A stretch of 64,000 nucleotides of DNA from Pseudoalteromonas xiamenensis (GTDB taxonomy: Bacteria; Pseudomonadota; Gammaproteobacteria; Enterobacterales; Alteromonadaceae), in assembly GCF_042431545.1 (NCBI RefSeq), contig NZ_JBHLYX010000006.1, one strand, 5' to 3'. Shown piece by piece: positions 28,435 through 38,465 of this stretch. A model generated the notes under the pieces. That model worked only from the letters and a program-made list of their open reading frames with translations, did no database searches and had not been told where the DNA came from. The stretch's first letter is position 1, and each line of letters starts with the position of its first letter. A program made the translations under genes and the position numbers.

Positions 28435-29460
28435 ATGATGAATTTAGCAAATAAAAAAAAGATAGCGAAAACGGTCAAAATTTTCTTATTAGTGACAATG
28501 TCTTATTTGTTTATCTGTCTGGCTTTAATCTACTGGCCTAGTCAAAAGCAAACAGTAGTATTGCCAGATTATAATGTGTCAGATAGACACCTAGGCTATG
28601 ATCATCTAGCTAGTAAACAGAACAAAGACAATACAACCACTGAGTTCATTAAAACAGAATCAAACGAAAAGCTTTTCATCCGTAAGTTTTTGTCTGACGC
28701 TAAGGTTTCCATAGTTCTTTTGCATGGTATCGCAGCTAATAGTATCGATATGTACCAAACTGCACTAAAACTAAGACATGCAACTGGTGCCCAGATAATA
28801 ACTCCCGATTTGCGTGGACACGGTTTATCAGATGGCAAAATGTTTTCAGTTGATTATGTTGGTCAGTATGAAGATGATATTGAAAAGCTTTTACTTCATC
28901 TGAAAAGCACCGAGCCAGAGCATAAAATCATTTTGGCTGGTCACTCTATGGGTGGAGGTGTTGCATTGCGTTACGCCATTAAACACAGTTCATTGATCCC
29001 TGATGGCTACCTGTTACTAGCACCAAATTTTGGCGAAGGCCCAACGCAGAAAAAAACTGAAAACAGTAACGATAATAATTTTGTTAATTTCAACGTAAAG
29101 CGATTTATCGGTATTATAATGCTAAATAGTATTGGTATTCATATTCTAGATGATGAGACGGTACTTACCTTTAACTTCCCGCCGAAACGAAAAAGTTATA
29201 CTTACGCAGCGGTAATGTCTGCACAGCCAGTAAGACCACAAACCAGTGATGTTGCACTTGCGGCAATAAAGTCACCTTTACTTGTGTTAATTGGCAGTAA
29301 AGATGAAGTTTTTAACGCCCCTCAATACCCTGATTTTGTTAGCACTTACAGCTCTGGAGAATCTTATTTAATTGATGGTGCTAACCACAATGGTGTTCTT
29401 GCGAAAGATCAAACCTATATCGAAATAAAAAAGTGGTTTAAGAAATTTTATTCAGAATAG
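28435..29460 (+). CDS. Membrane-anchored alpha/beta hydrolase (monoacylglycerol-lipase-like)
   Basis: 341 residues. One N-terminal membrane anchor near residues 13-34 (KIFLLVTMSYLFICLALIYW). The oxyanion region is LLHGIAANS, the nucleophile elbow AGHSMGGG (Ser), the acid in GSKDEVF and the His in DGANHNG. DLRGHGLSDG is typical of the lysophospholipase/monoacylglycerol lipase group. The active domain probably faces the periplasm. ATG 28435 and the next ATG are both possible starts. A TTTCAC direct-repeat promoter lies about 75 bp upstream. Confidence 0.85.
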   Translation: MMNLANKKKIAKTVKIFLLVTMSYLFICLALIYWPSQKQTVVLPDYNVSDRHLGYDHLASKQNKDNTTTEFIKTESNEKLFIRKFLSDAKVSIVLLHGIAANSIDMYQTALKLRHATGAQIITPDLRGHGLSDGKMFSVDYVGQYEDDIEKLLLHLKSTEPEHKIILAGHSMGGGVALRYAIKHSSLIPDGYLLLAPNFGEGPTQKKTENSNDNNFVNFNVKRFIGIIMLNSIGIHILDDETVLTFNFPPKRKSYTYAAVMSAQPVRPQTSDVALAAIKSPLLVLIGSKDEVFNAPQYPDFVSTYSSGESYLIDGANHNGVLAKDQTYIEIKKWFKKFYSE

Positions 29461-29724
29461 CCAATTCTAGGCGTCGTATATGTCCACTAACTCTGAATAT
29501 AAAGGATGATCAAGATCTAAAAAATTGGTTTAAAAAGTTTCAGTGTGGCTTTGGGGGTATAGTTTAATAACTAAACCAAAAAATGTAACGTTTCATACCT
29601 ACAGATTAGTGACAGGTAAGAAGGTCAGATCAGTGCCAGCAACGGACAATCTGCGCGACTCGTTTCTGCCCCAAGGTGAGTTAGAGTTAAGGTGATTTAT
29701 CCAATCAGACTTTTAAGGATTCCT

Positions 29725-32700
29725 ATGACAACATTAGTGAAAAAGGGACTCTTCACAGTTTCTCTTTGTGCGTTATCTGTTGCGACAGCTTTAGATGTAT
29801 CAGCTACTCAATATGTAAAAATTGGGGATAAAACTCAAGCAATAACAAAAACTAACGGTATTATAACAAACATCTACAATGTAACTGATAAAGATGGTAA
29901 CCTTATCTCACAAAAAATGATGCGCCACTTTGAAAAAGACCGCTTTATTATTGAGTTTGCTGAACAACCACTTATCCAAACCAAAAAAGCCATTACTCGT
30001 GAAATTTCGCGCCAGTTCCAAAATACAAATACTTCAGATATCGCACAAAAAGCCATAATTAAATCACAATTACAACAGGCGGAAGCTCGTTTAGCAACTA
30101 TCCAACAAGCGACAATTCAACAACTTTCTGCTATTGATAAAAACATTAAAGTACTTAATCGCTTTAGCCGTACCAGTAATGCAATTGTTGTTGAAGCAGA
30201 CAGAGCTACGTTGAGTGCTATCAAAAAGCTACCCAATGTGAAAAATGTATCTCGTGACACTGTTGTATCTATAGATTTAACCGAAAGTGTACCATTGATT
30301 AACGCCCCTTTAGTATGGGAAATACTTGATGCTAAAGGGCAAACAATTACAGGCAAAGGTGTATCAGTGGCTATTCTAGATACGGGTATTGATTATAACC
30401 ATATCGACCTTGGTGGCTGCCTAGGTAGAAGTTGCCGCATTACACATGGCTATGATTTTGTAAATAATGATAACGACCCAATGGATGGTCACGGTCATGG
30501 TACTCATGTTGCCGGTATTGTTGGTGCTAACGGCACATTAAAAGGTGTAGCTCCGGATGTCACCTTCCATGCTTATAAAGTTCTGAGTGACCAAGGCTCT
30601 GGTAGTACCAGTGGCATTATTGCTGCACTTGAACGCTCAGTTGATCCTGATGGTGATATAAATACAGATGATGCGGTCGATATCATCAACATGAGCTTAA
30701 GCGGTGATGGAAGCCCTACTGGTCCTTTGAGTACGGCAACTAATAATACCGTTGATGCAGGAGTAATTGTTGTTGTAGCTGCAGGTAATGATGGATATTA
30801 CGGAGCAATTAACAGCTCGTCGCCAGCAAATGCTAAAAAAGCAATCACTGTGGCTTCATCAACTAAATCAGATGAACTATCTAGCTTTTCATCGAAAGCG
30901 ACCGCAACAGACTTATTTACTAAACCTGAAATAACTGCACCAGGTAGTGCTATCAACTCTACAATGCCAAAGGGGGAATACGCGTCAATGAGTGGTACCA
31001 GTATGGCTGCACCTCATGTAGCTGGTGCTGTGGCGCTATTAAAACAAAATGATGCAGCACTGACATCAGAAAAAGCCGTTCAACTTTTAGCTGCAGGTGC
31101 GATAGATATTGGAAATGACCCGCTCGCTCAAGGCCCTGGGCGAATGGATATAGAAAAAAGCATTAAAGCAACAACTACAGCTGATGTAACGGCACTTAAC
31201 TTTGGTCAACTGGACTCAAATCAAAGCGCTTGGACAAGTACTCGCTCCCTGACCATTTATAACCACAGTGATGCTGTACAGAATTACCGACTTGATTTTA
31301 CTGATGAGCTGCCTAATGGAGCTAACTTATCAGCTGCACAAAGCACTTTTAGTATTCCAGCAAAATCATCACAAACTATTGAAGTAAAGCTGAATGTACC
31401 TAATACTAATGCGCTAGCTTTTGCGCTTAGTAGGTCAGGTATTTATCATGCAAATATCGTTATCTCTTCTGAAACAGCAAGTCAACATGTACCTGTCTAT
31501 TTTGAACATAGTGCAAAATTAACAATTACTACGAATGCACCTGATAAAGTTTATGTCGCCTTATTTGATGATCATGGTGTTAGCTCAACCAATTTTGTTA
31601 CTGCAGAAGCCTCTGTTGAAGTAACCGCTCCAAGCAAAAATATTTGGATAAGTGCTATTTATTCTAATTTAGATACAAATCATATCCCAGAAACAGCAGG
31701 CATTAAAAAACTTAAATATGGTCTATCGTCACATCAAATTCAAATCAATGATGATACCGAATTCTTACTTGATGCCAACTTATTAACTAATACAGTCGGT
31801 TTATCCTCTGTTACTCACAAAGATGGCACAGATGCGCTGCCTGACACCATCAATTACTTCGGTCGTAGTTTCTTTAAAACCGACTCAGGCTCTACTGGCT
31901 TCATTTCTTTTTCTGTTAAACCTACCCATATTTACTTTGCAATAGGTGAATTATCTGACTATTTAGACCTTGAAATTTCATCTCAGTTTAAAATAGCAGA
32001 ATCAGCAAATGAAAATGGCTATTACATTTATCGCAACAACATCACAGATGGCATATCCATTTCGGAAGAATTAAACCTTGATTTAAATTCTCTTGGTAGT
32101 ACAGAAGTTAAACTACCACCTCAAAGTAATGCTAATAGTTTGATTGTCTCTGATGGATTCAACTTAAAATATGTAGAATCTTTATCTAACCAAATCTCAA
32201 AACTAAATATTTATGAACCTGCACAAGATAATTCTATAGAATATACACAAGTTACATTACTCGATATCAATTATGATAATGGTGATGAGCGAGCACTTAT
32301 CACGTCACCTTTTTTTGATTTGAATGAGTCTGGGCAGCTTCGCTCAAGTAACGATACTTATAATTACCTCGGTACTACAATGCTCTATGAATCGAATACA
32401 ATAGATTTATCAGGTGATAGAACAACCTACTTCAGTGGTATTATTTCTATAAATGAAACTACGTTAGAGTTTGCAAATTCTGATTGGAATCGACGTTTAT
32501 TTTTTGCTGACAGCCAAAACAATTTATATGACATTACAGCCTCCTATTCCTTTTATTGCGAATCTTCAGACGGCAGTAGAACTTTATTAAGTAACGGTTA
32601 TGTAAGTATTCGAGAGCCAAACATTCCGAAACCGTCCGATACCTGTGAAAAATTGCTATTCAATTTAACTAATAGCAGTGATCTAACTAAGCCAACAAAT

Positions 32701-33597
32701 AGCTCTGTTCTTAGTTTCTATGTCAATGAACAAGATACTGTAATACCTATAGATCAGATTAATCTCTTACATGGTGAACAGTTATATGTGCACCCAGTAG
32801 TTAATAAAATTGACTCGACAATCGATTTGACTTCTAGTTTTGGGCTTAAAATCAGTTCTGTTGAAATACGTTTGAATGGTGGTGATTGGCAACCCCTTAC
32901 TATGGTTCAAAATGAAAATGGGGGTACATCTGTACCAGTGGAGCTAGTTGAAGGCGACTTTATTGCAGATCTGAGAATCACCTCGATAACTTCTTTTGCT
33001 GAAGCTGCTTCGTACACGCTCAACAATTTTTTCAAATTTGGAACAGATTCTGGTGAAGTTAACGATGCCGATAATGACGGTATTCCAAACGTTCAAGACC
33101 CTGATGATGATAACGATGGTTACAACGATGATGTAGATGCCTTCCCATTTAACTCGAAAGAGTGGATAGATACTGATGGTGATGGACTGGGTGACAATGC
33201 CGATACCGATGACGATAACGATGGCTATTTAGATACTGAAGATGCCTTCCCGCTTGACCCAACGGAGTGGTTAGATACCGATGGTGATGGCATTGGCAAC
33301 AACACTGACACCGATGATGATGGTGATGGCCATCTAGATGAAGAAGATGTATTTCCTTTAGACTCAAATGAATGGGTCGATACCGACGGTGATGGTACTG
33401 GTAATAATGCCGATAGTGACGATGATAATGATGGCGTAAATGATGTACAAGATGCATACCCGCTTGATGCCAGCCGCTCTTCAGCGCCAACCAACAATAC
33501 CGCGGATAACACGAGTGCATCAGGTGGTGGTTCACTACCCGTTTTTGGATTAATAGGCTTATTCTTGGTTAGTCTAGTGCGAAGAATTAAGCGTTAA
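29725..33597 (+). CDS. Secreted S8 subtilisin-like protease with TSP3-type repeats and GlyGly-CTERM
   Basis: I take ATG 29725, preceded by AAGGA, over the upstream GTG 29692. It gives about 1290 residues with signal MTTLVKKGLFTVSLCALSVA. An I9-type propeptide (RFIIEFAEQ..., SNAIVVEADRATLSAIK) precedes the catalytic domain: Asp in ILDTGIDYNH, His in GHGTHVAG, Ser in SGTSMAAPHVAG. A long beta-rich region follows, then calcium-binding thrombospondin type-3-like repeats (33058-33470; DTDGDGLGDNADTDDDNDG). The C-terminus GGGSLPVFGLIGLFLVSL with RRIKR is a GlyGly-CTERM sorting signal, processed by rhombosortase and linked to type II secretion (family knowledge). Confidence 0.93.
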   Translation: MTTLVKKGLFTVSLCALSVATALDVSATQYVKIGDKTQAITKTNGIITNIYNVTDKDGNLISQKMMRHFEKDRFIIEFAEQPLIQTKKAITREISRQFQNTNTSDIAQKAIIKSQLQQAEARLATIQQATIQQLSAIDKNIKVLNRFSRTSNAIVVEADRATLSAIKKLPNVKNVSRDTVVSIDLTESVPLINAPLVWEILDAKGQTITGKGVSVAILDTGIDYNHIDLGGCLGRSCRITHGYDFVNNDNDPMDGHGHGTHVAGIVGANGTLKGVAPDVTFHAYKVLSDQGSGSTSGIIAALERSVDPDGDINTDDAVDIINMSLSGDGSPTGPLSTATNNTVDAGVIVVVAAGNDGYYGAINSSSPANAKKAITVASSTKSDELSSFSSKATATDLFTKPEITAPGSAINSTMPKGEYASMSGTSMAAPHVAGAVALLKQNDAALTSEKAVQLLAAGAIDIGNDPLAQGPGRMDIEKSIKATTTADVTALNFGQLDSNQSAWTSTRSLTIYNHSDAVQNYRLDFTDELPNGANLSAAQSTFSIPAKSSQTIEVKLNVPNTNALAFALSRSGIYHANIVISSETASQHVPVYFEHSAKLTITTNAPDKVYVALFDDHGVSSTNFVTAEASVEVTAPSKNIWISAIYSNLDTNHIPETAGIKKLKYGLSSHQIQINDDTEFLLDANLLTNTVGLSSVTHKDGTDALPDTINYFGRSFFKTDSGSTGFISFSVKPTHIYFAIGELSDYLDLEISSQFKIAESANENGYYIYRNNITDGISISEELNLDLNSLGSTEVKLPPQSNANSLIVSDGFNLKYVESLSNQISKLNIYEPAQDNSIEYTQVTLLDINYDNGDERALITSPFFDLNESGQLRSSNDTYNYLGTTMLYESNTIDLSGDRTTYFSGIISINETTLEFANSDWNRRLFFADSQNNLYDITASYSFYCESSDGSRTLLSNGYVSIREPNIPKPSDTCEKLLFNLTNSSDLTKPTNSSVLSFYVNEQDTVIPIDQINLLHGEQLYVHPVVNKIDSTIDLTSSFGLKISSVEIRLNGGDWQPLTMVQNENGGTSVPVELVEGDFIADLRITSITSFAEAASYTLNNFFKFGTDSGEVNDADNDGIPNVQDPDDDNDGYNDDVDAFPFNSKEWIDTDGDGLGDNADTDDDNDGYLDTEDAFPLDPTEWLDTDGDGIGNNTDTDDDGDGHLDEEDVFPLDSNEWVDTDGDGTGNNADSDDDNDGVNDVQDAYPLDASRSSAPTNNTADNTSASGGGSLPVFGLIGLFLVSLVRRIKR

Positions 33598-33606
33598 TAG
33601 CAAAAC

Positions 33607-33636
33607 AAAAAACCGCAGTAATCACTGCGGTTTTTT
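33607..33636. terminator. Intrinsic terminator after the subtilase
   Basis: AAAAAACCGCAGT-AATC-ACTGCGGTTTTTT forms a GC-rich stem with A and T runs on both sides, so it can act in both directions. It begins 10 bp after the stop codon. Confidence 0.85.
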
Positions 33637-33706
33637 ATTGTCTTCAAACTGGTTATTCTTACAAAAACTCATTTTTATAGGAAACTTAGTACGGGGCCTT
33701 TGCCCG

Positions 33707-34324
33707 TCATCGTTTGAAGTAAATCGAGCTGTTTCGGAGCTGTAGCTTAATTTCAGACTGGATTGAGCGATAAATACGTAAGTTGGTGTCCGCAGCTGTT
33801 TTTAAGTGATGTGTTAGTAAAGTCACTTCAAAGGACTTCTTTTCAATTTGGCTACTACTTACCCGAATGCTAGAGCTGCGCCAAATTTGGTTTTGGATAG
33901 ACAATAATTGCTTACTAGCTAACTGCACGAGCTATATTCTTCTGCGCAACATATCACGCACCGCTCGCTGTTCTTTAGGGTAGATGTACCCCTTAGGCAA
34001 AATTCCTAAACGCTTCAAGTGGGCAAGGGGAAAGGCATCTTTAAAATCACCTGAATATTTAAGCCCTTCATATTGTTTAACCACAGCCGTATTGACCAAT
34101 AGCATGTGAAAGCCATTTGCGGCTAAACCATCGACCAACCAGTACCAATTGAATGTTGACTCGACAGCCGCGCCGACTAATTGTTCTTTAAAGGGCGTTA
34201 AGTATTCCAAGTACTGTGAAAGATCATCAGCGATGCGTTTTGAGAAAACGGCTTTATCGTTCTCATCGTTAACAATAATGACGTGATTATTTGGATGTAA
34301 ATCAATACCACAGTAAAGTGCCAT
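33707..34324 (-). mobile_element. IS110-family transposase remnant
   Basis: From ATG 34324, MALYCGIDLHPNNHVIIVND carries the first Asp of the DEDD site, VESTFNWYW the Glu, and GDFKDAFPLAHLKRL the next Asp region. An in-frame TAG at 33934-33932 interrupts it after MLRRRI. The same frame goes on (LASKQLLSIQNQIWRSSSIR) to 33707. The C-terminal transposase_20 half is missing, so about 205 of the usual 330-340 codons remain. Inactive. Confidence 0.8.
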
Positions 34325-34678
34325 AACCGTCTCCGGTCAGTCTTGGTTTGAGCACCTGTTATCATAGCTAACAAAGGCCCCGGAGGCTGACTAGAGGATT
34401 ATCAGGACGGCTCAGTGCCAAAAGCAGAATTTAATGAGTTTCGACTGAATCGGCGCTTTTAACTCAAAAGCGGACATTAATAAAACGTATGCAGCAAATG
34501 CTCTCGAAAATATCGAGCACTACCATTGCAAAACCTCCACTTATGGACATCTCTTATGCTCAGTCTTATTGCTATGCCTGTGTCCTGATGTAATTCAGCG
34601 AAATCTCTCAGAATTCGCCTCTTCCTCTGAAAACTCGCAAATTCCGTCAGCCGCGAGTGCAGGCTAAACATTTAGCAC
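34325..34678. other. Non-coding stretch between the IS110 remnant and the MarR gene
   Basis: Probably part of the IS110 left end plus spacer. No gene or repeat recognised. Confidence 0.4.
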
Positions 34679-34724
34679 TTGACATATGTTTCCAAGGAAA
34701 CTGGCATTTAGTTTCCTTGGAAAC
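34679..34724 (+). promoter_or_regulatory. Promoter and double operator of the MarR gene
   Basis: TTGACA at 34679-34684 is a consensus -35. GTTTCCAAGGAAACT (34688-34702) overlaps the spacer, and its reverse complement AGTTTCCTTGGAAAC lies at 34710-34724. The TTTCC-N2-GGAAA core suits a MarR dimer, so the gene is probably autorepressed (inference). Confidence 0.6.
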
Positions 34725-34737
34725 TATTGGTGAAGAA

Positions 34738-35193
34738 ATGAGTCAAAATCCCTCACAACTTGAAGCGCATCTTGGATTCTGGTTGCGATTCGTCTCGAAT
34801 CATGTTTCGGCTAGATTCAAGCAAAAATTAGAAGAAAAGGGCGTCAGCGTAACAGACTGGGTGGCACTTAGGACGCTGTTGTCGAAGGAAAAAACTACCC
34901 ATGCTGAATTAATTCAGGCGCTGGGCATGACAAAAGGAGCTGCATCAAAAATTATTTCTCGTTTAGAGGAAAAAGGTTTGGTCGTTCGAAATCTAGCCGA
35001 TGGACGTGCACGAGAACAAGAACTTCGACTAACTGAAAAGGGGGCTTCATTAGTGCCTCAACTCGCTGCAATTGCTGATGCTAATGATGATCAATTTTTT
35101 GGCCATTTGCCTCAAACCGAACGAGAAATGCTAGTCCAAGTGATGCAAGCATTGGTTCAATACCACCAATTAAATGAAATTCCAACGGCCTAA
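34738..35193 (+). CDS. MarR-family transcriptional regulator
   Basis: The start at ATG 34738 is just past the operators; the longer frame from 34657 would put them inside the gene. About 151 residues, with a winged helix HAELIQALGMTKGAASKIIS followed by RLEEKGLVVR and wing NLADGRAREQELRLTEKG. It heads a cluster with a DUF1398 protein, a broken VOC protein and a broken EamA transporter, which it may control. Ligand unknown. Confidence 0.88.
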   Translation: MSQNPSQLEAHLGFWLRFVSNHVSARFKQKLEEKGVSVTDWVALRTLLSKEKTTHAELIQALGMTKGAASKIISRLEEKGLVVRNLADGRAREQELRLTEKGASLVPQLAAIADANDDQFFGHLPQTEREMLVQVMQALVQYHQLNEIPTA

Positions 35194-35223
35194 TTTGAAG
35201 GCTGCTATTAAATGAGGTTTATC

Positions 35224-35619
35224 ATGAACGAAAATACCTATTCTTCAATTAAAAGTACATTTGATGCGTCAAATGCAGGCACCATTCATTTTGGGCAGGT
35301 CATTTCTCAGCTGGTTAGTGCAGGAGTCGAGTCATACCACGTTGATTATCGCAGCGGCCGTACGACTTATTACATGGCTGACGGAGCAACATATGACTTT
35401 CGCTTTGAAAAACCAAAGCACGGAATCGCGCCGACATTCGATGAGAGTGCAATAAAAGCCGCGATACTTGGGGCTCAACAAGGCTCAGTCATGTATCCGG
35501 AGTTTAAATTGCTCTCACAATCGGCAGGTTGTTCTGCTTACACAGTTTGGATTTCGGGCCGACATGTCGTCTATTTAGGGCGATGTGGCGAAACGCATAT
35601 CGAACATTTTCCTAAATAA
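35224..35619 (+). CDS. DUF1398-family protein
   Basis: I use ATG 35224 (GAGG six bases before it). About 131 residues, cytoplasmic. VESYHVDYRSGRTTYYMADG, then AAILGAQQGSVMYPEF and GCSAYTVWISGRHVVYLGR match the DUF1398/YbcV family, whose function is unknown. It follows the MarR gene by 30 bp, so co-transcription is likely. Confidence 0.7.
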   Translation: MNENTYSSIKSTFDASNAGTIHFGQVISQLVSAGVESYHVDYRSGRTTYYMADGATYDFRFEKPKHGIAPTFDESAIKAAILGAQQGSVMYPEFKLLSQSAGCSAYTVWISGRHVVYLGRCGETHIEHFPK

Positions 35620-35654
35620 AGTCAATTAGCTACTTACTAATAGAGGAGATTCAC

Positions 35655-36003
35655 ATGTTAGATCATATTGGGTTGCGGACTGCTGCGTTTGAAAAGAGCA
35701 AAAAATTCTTTGTTGCCGCATTAGCCCCATTGGGATTACTTCCGAAGGTCGAATATGCGGGAGGTGTCGGATTCGCAAAACACGGTTCTCCAACCTTTTG
35801 GCTGGCTAAAAGTCCACTATCATTTAGCATTTACTGCACCAAACAGAGCTGCTGTTGATTCTTTCTATGAGGCTGCGATTGCTGCCGGCGGGCGCGACAA
35901 TGGTAAGCCTGGCCTCCGGATTGACTATCATCCAAGCTACTACGCTGCGTATGTGATAGACGAGGATGGCAACAATATTGAAGCGGTCTGTCACGACGCG
36001 TAA
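35655..36003 (+). pseudogene. VOC-family (glyoxalase-like) protein, frameshifted
   Basis: MLDHIGLRTAAFEKSKKFFV runs in one frame to about 35815. A shift then leads to HLAFTAPNRAAVDSFYEAAI and YYAAYVIDEDGNNIEAVCH in another. Together they make a complete VOC domain of about 115 residues with the metal-binding His and Glu at the expected ends. A one-base error near 35810 explains it. GAGGAG precedes the ATG. Confidence 0.75.
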
Positions 36004-36021
36004 AGTTCGGGTGCCAACATT

Positions 36022-36460
36022 ATGAATTTTAAATCCATTATTATCGGTGGTTTTTGCCAACAATATTATTGGGGCTTGGAACAGTACTTATGAAATTAAG
36101 TATGCGTGAAGGCTCCAGTATACCAAATTATTTGGTACAGGTTGGCACCACAGTATTGGTTGTAGGTCTTGTTGGCACTGTTTTTGGCAGTGGTTGGGTC
36201 AGCAGTTCAAGAGCACAGTTATTTGCAATTTTGATGGGCTCACCTGGGCTATCGCAATTGGGTCTATGGCGTATGCTATCTCGATACTAAATGTACCGGT
36301 ATCCATCATAGCACCGCTAACTAATTCGAACGCTTTAGTTGCATTGATTGCTTCGACTTTAATTTTCCGTGAATTGGACTCGCTTAACGGTCCGCGTGTA
36401 TTCATCGGAAGTTTGTTGATTGTATTAGGTGCTATCGTAGTTGCAGCTGCAAAAGAGTGA
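36022..36460 (+). pseudogene. EamA/DMT-type membrane transporter, frameshifted
   Basis: MNFKSIIIGGF starts at 36022. A shift near 36052 leads to PTILLGLGTVLMKLSMREGS, and another near 36230 to AYAISILNVPVSIIAPLTNS and IGSLLIVLGAIVVAAAKE. Together these make a small transporter of about 145 residues with four membrane segments. Two frameshifts in 440 bp indicate decay. Confidence 0.65.
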
Positions 36461-36530
36461 ATTATGGTCAAATTTGATGAATGTCGAAATCGGAGTTCAC
36501 CGTACCGCACAGCATTCTAACTAAGGAACA

Positions 36531-36785
36531 ATGATGTCTATGACAATCCCGCCTTATACTGAGCTCTACGTGAATGCTATGTCTCTTGACCATCGGAGAT
36601 GTGGCCTAAGACATTCACTATTATCGCTTGATGAAGCTATTAATGCCATAAGCGAACTTAAACCAGACACCCCAGTTTTATACGAAAATGTAACTCCGAT
36701 TCTTCTTGCTTTGCGAGCACTTGAGCAACTTAATATTCGGAAAGCAAGGGTTGTGAAGAACGTAAGTTTAAATCAATGTACATAA
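36531..36785 (+). CDS. Hypothetical small protein, 84 residues
   Basis: AAGGA lies 5 bases before ATG 36531; the next codon is also ATG. The product is soluble and mostly helical (LDEAINAISELKPDTPVLYE, ILLALRALEQLNIRKARVVK). No family recognised. It closes the MarR cluster. Confidence 0.45.
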   Translation: MMSMTIPPYTELYVNAMSLDHRRCGLRHSLLSLDEAINAISELKPDTPVLYENVTPILLALRALEQLNIRKARVVKNVSLNQCT

Positions 36786-37069
36786 TTAGATTGTGTCAAT
36801 TTTGATATGGTTTCTCTATAAATTGAACCATAACAGCACACTAAATTTGTGCAATCTGACGAGGGGATAGGATTTCGAATTTCCACAATCTAGGCATAGC
36901 AGAGATTCGCAATCCCTGTTTGAAACCGAACTGACTGACCGCAATTCGCTCAAAGTCAACTTTCTCAATTGAGGTACTAGCTGCTCTTCAAAACCTTGCA
37001 TAGCAGTGCGAATGCAGTGAGCTTCTAAGTCGCGTATATCGCGGCCGATGCTACGGCCGTTTGTTATAT

Positions 37070-37354
37070 TTAGTCATATTTTTTCCAATTATCGACGAGC
37101 CATTTACTGACGTTCTTGTGGCTTCTGATATCACCAGGGAGATGTTCTTTTATTAACTTTTCAGCCTTTAAGCCAGATGCCTTTTGTTTGATACCATGAG
37201 TCTTCGCAAAACGATTAATAAAAGGGAGCACTTCATAACCTTCGCCTCTATTCAATAATGTACTGTCTGGCTCGCCAGTGACTTTTGGATCATCTGGCTC
37301 AATAGCCTCCCAAGAATATGTGTACTTTAAATCTGATTTTGTAAGTAAGGGCAT
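37070..37354 (-). CDS. Hypothetical small protein, 94 residues
   Basis: ATG 37354 has an excellent site, AAGGAGGCATC, so I prefer it to an upstream start at 37390. The sequence is charged and soluble (MPLLTKSDLKYTYSWEAIEP, GYEVLPFINRFAKTHGIKQK, HLPGDIRSHKNVSKWLVDNW). It resembles small uncharacterised proteins of plasmids and genomic islands, but I cannot name a family. Confidence 0.55.
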   Translation of the reverse strand: MPLLTKSDLKYTYSWEAIEPDDPKVTGEPDSTLLNRGEGYEVLPFINRFAKTHGIKQKASGLKAEKLIKEHLPGDIRSHKNVSKWLVDNWKKYD

Positions 37355-37604
37355 GATGCCTCCTTGCTTGATGTGGATGAAATAAAACAATTTAATATCG
37401 AACGATAGGGTCGTTTTCCTGACTATGCGGCAAACTTAGTGATTGTGAACATATCAACAGTATTTCTAGTGAAAGAATGAATGTTCACTTCAAGCTCCGA
37501 ACAGCCTTAGAGTATGAATCTTTATTTTTTCAAGGTTGATTTTGTCAGCCAAAATCTCATGTCTTGAGAAGATGTTAGTGTGCTCTTATAAAATACTAAC
37601 CTCA

Positions 37605-38402
37605 TCAATCAGAGTTTGAGAGTATTGAACCAGCTAAAATACCACCATCTATATTTAATTCAGAACCGGTGATGTATTTTGCTTCATCTGAAGCGAGCAA
37701 AACAGCAAGTGATGCAACTTCTATTGGTTCACCAAAACGCTTCATTGGTATATCTTGAAGGAAGAACTTGGCTCTAGAATCTCTCTCAGGTCCGGTACCA
37801 AGGAACTTTTCCCACATTGGTGTCAAAATAGCCGCAGGGTGTATTGAGTTGCATCTAATATCAAGATTCTGCTCTGCACAATAAAGCGCCACAGTCTTAG
37901 TATGATTTCTAACCGCAGCTTTACTAGAAGCATAAGCTGCTGCCGAAGCTACACCAACAATACCTGAACGCGAAGATATATTAACAATAGATCCATGTCC
38001 TTTTGCTCTCATCGCTCTGATTGCGTACTTACACCCTAAAAATACGCCATCAAGATTGGTTTCATGTACTTTTCGCCATTCTTCTAAAGTCACATTTTCG
38101 GGATCATGAACTGAAGCTCCCTCTTCAAACCCAGTTATACCTGCATTGTTGACAACAATATCCAGAGCTCCATGAAGGTCCTGTATCTGGTTCATTGCAG
38201 ATATCCAACAGTCTTCGTCACGAACATCCAAAAACATAAATTTTGATGAGTTTCCTAACGATTGTTCTAGTAGTTTACCTTGCGTTATGTCAATGTCTGT
38301 AACATATACGAAGGCTCCTTCCGAAACAAATTTCGCGGAAATTGCTTCACCGATGCCACGTGCTGCGCCCGTAACCAAAGCTACCTTTCCTTCCAATCTC
38401 AT
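37605..38402 (-). CDS. Short-chain dehydrogenase/reductase
   Basis: 265 residues, classical SDR. Cofactor loop VTGAARGIGE (TGxxxGIG), VTDIDIT after the second strand (Asp favours NAD), VNNAGITG, catalytic Ser in VNISSRSG and YASSK (Tyr-x3-Lys), and the C-terminal YITGSELNIDGG typical of the family. Substrate not deducible. It stands alone, 200 bp from its neighbour, and has its own TTTCAC-type promoter. Confidence 0.92.
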   Translation of the reverse strand: MRLEGKVALVTGAARGIGEAISAKFVSEGAFVYVTDIDITQGKLLEQSLGNSSKFMFLDVRDEDCWISAMNQIQDLHGALDIVVNNAGITGFEEGASVHDPENVTLEEWRKVHETNLDGVFLGCKYAIRAMRAKGHGSIVNISSRSGIVGVASAAAYASSKAAVRNHTKTVALYCAEQNLDIRCNSIHPAAILTPMWEKFLGTGPERDSRAKFFLQDIPMKRFGEPIEVASLAVLLASDEAKYITGSELNIDGGILAGSILSNSD

Positions 38403-38431
38403 TTTTGTCCTACAACTCCGATTAAAATTGT

Positions 38432-38465
38432 ATTTTAAGATTTAGGAGGTGAAACCAAGGTAAAG
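38432..38465 (-). promoter_or_regulatory. TTTCAC-type direct-repeat promoter of the SDR gene
   Basis: Minus strand CTTTAC-CTTGG-TTTCAC (38465-38449) with TAAAAT at the standard -10 place (38437-38432). The first half-site has two mismatches. Confidence 0.55.

Noticed and set aside
33149..33535. His-rich ORF on the minus strand
   Set aside because: It is the complement of the Asp-rich calcium-binding repeats of the subtilase, which are clearly coding on the plus strand.
36990..37075. Inverted CGGCCGATGCTACGGCCG followed by TTTGTTATATTTA, considered as an integron attC site
   Set aside because: No proper core site (GTTRRRY), no second attC and no integrase gene in the window.
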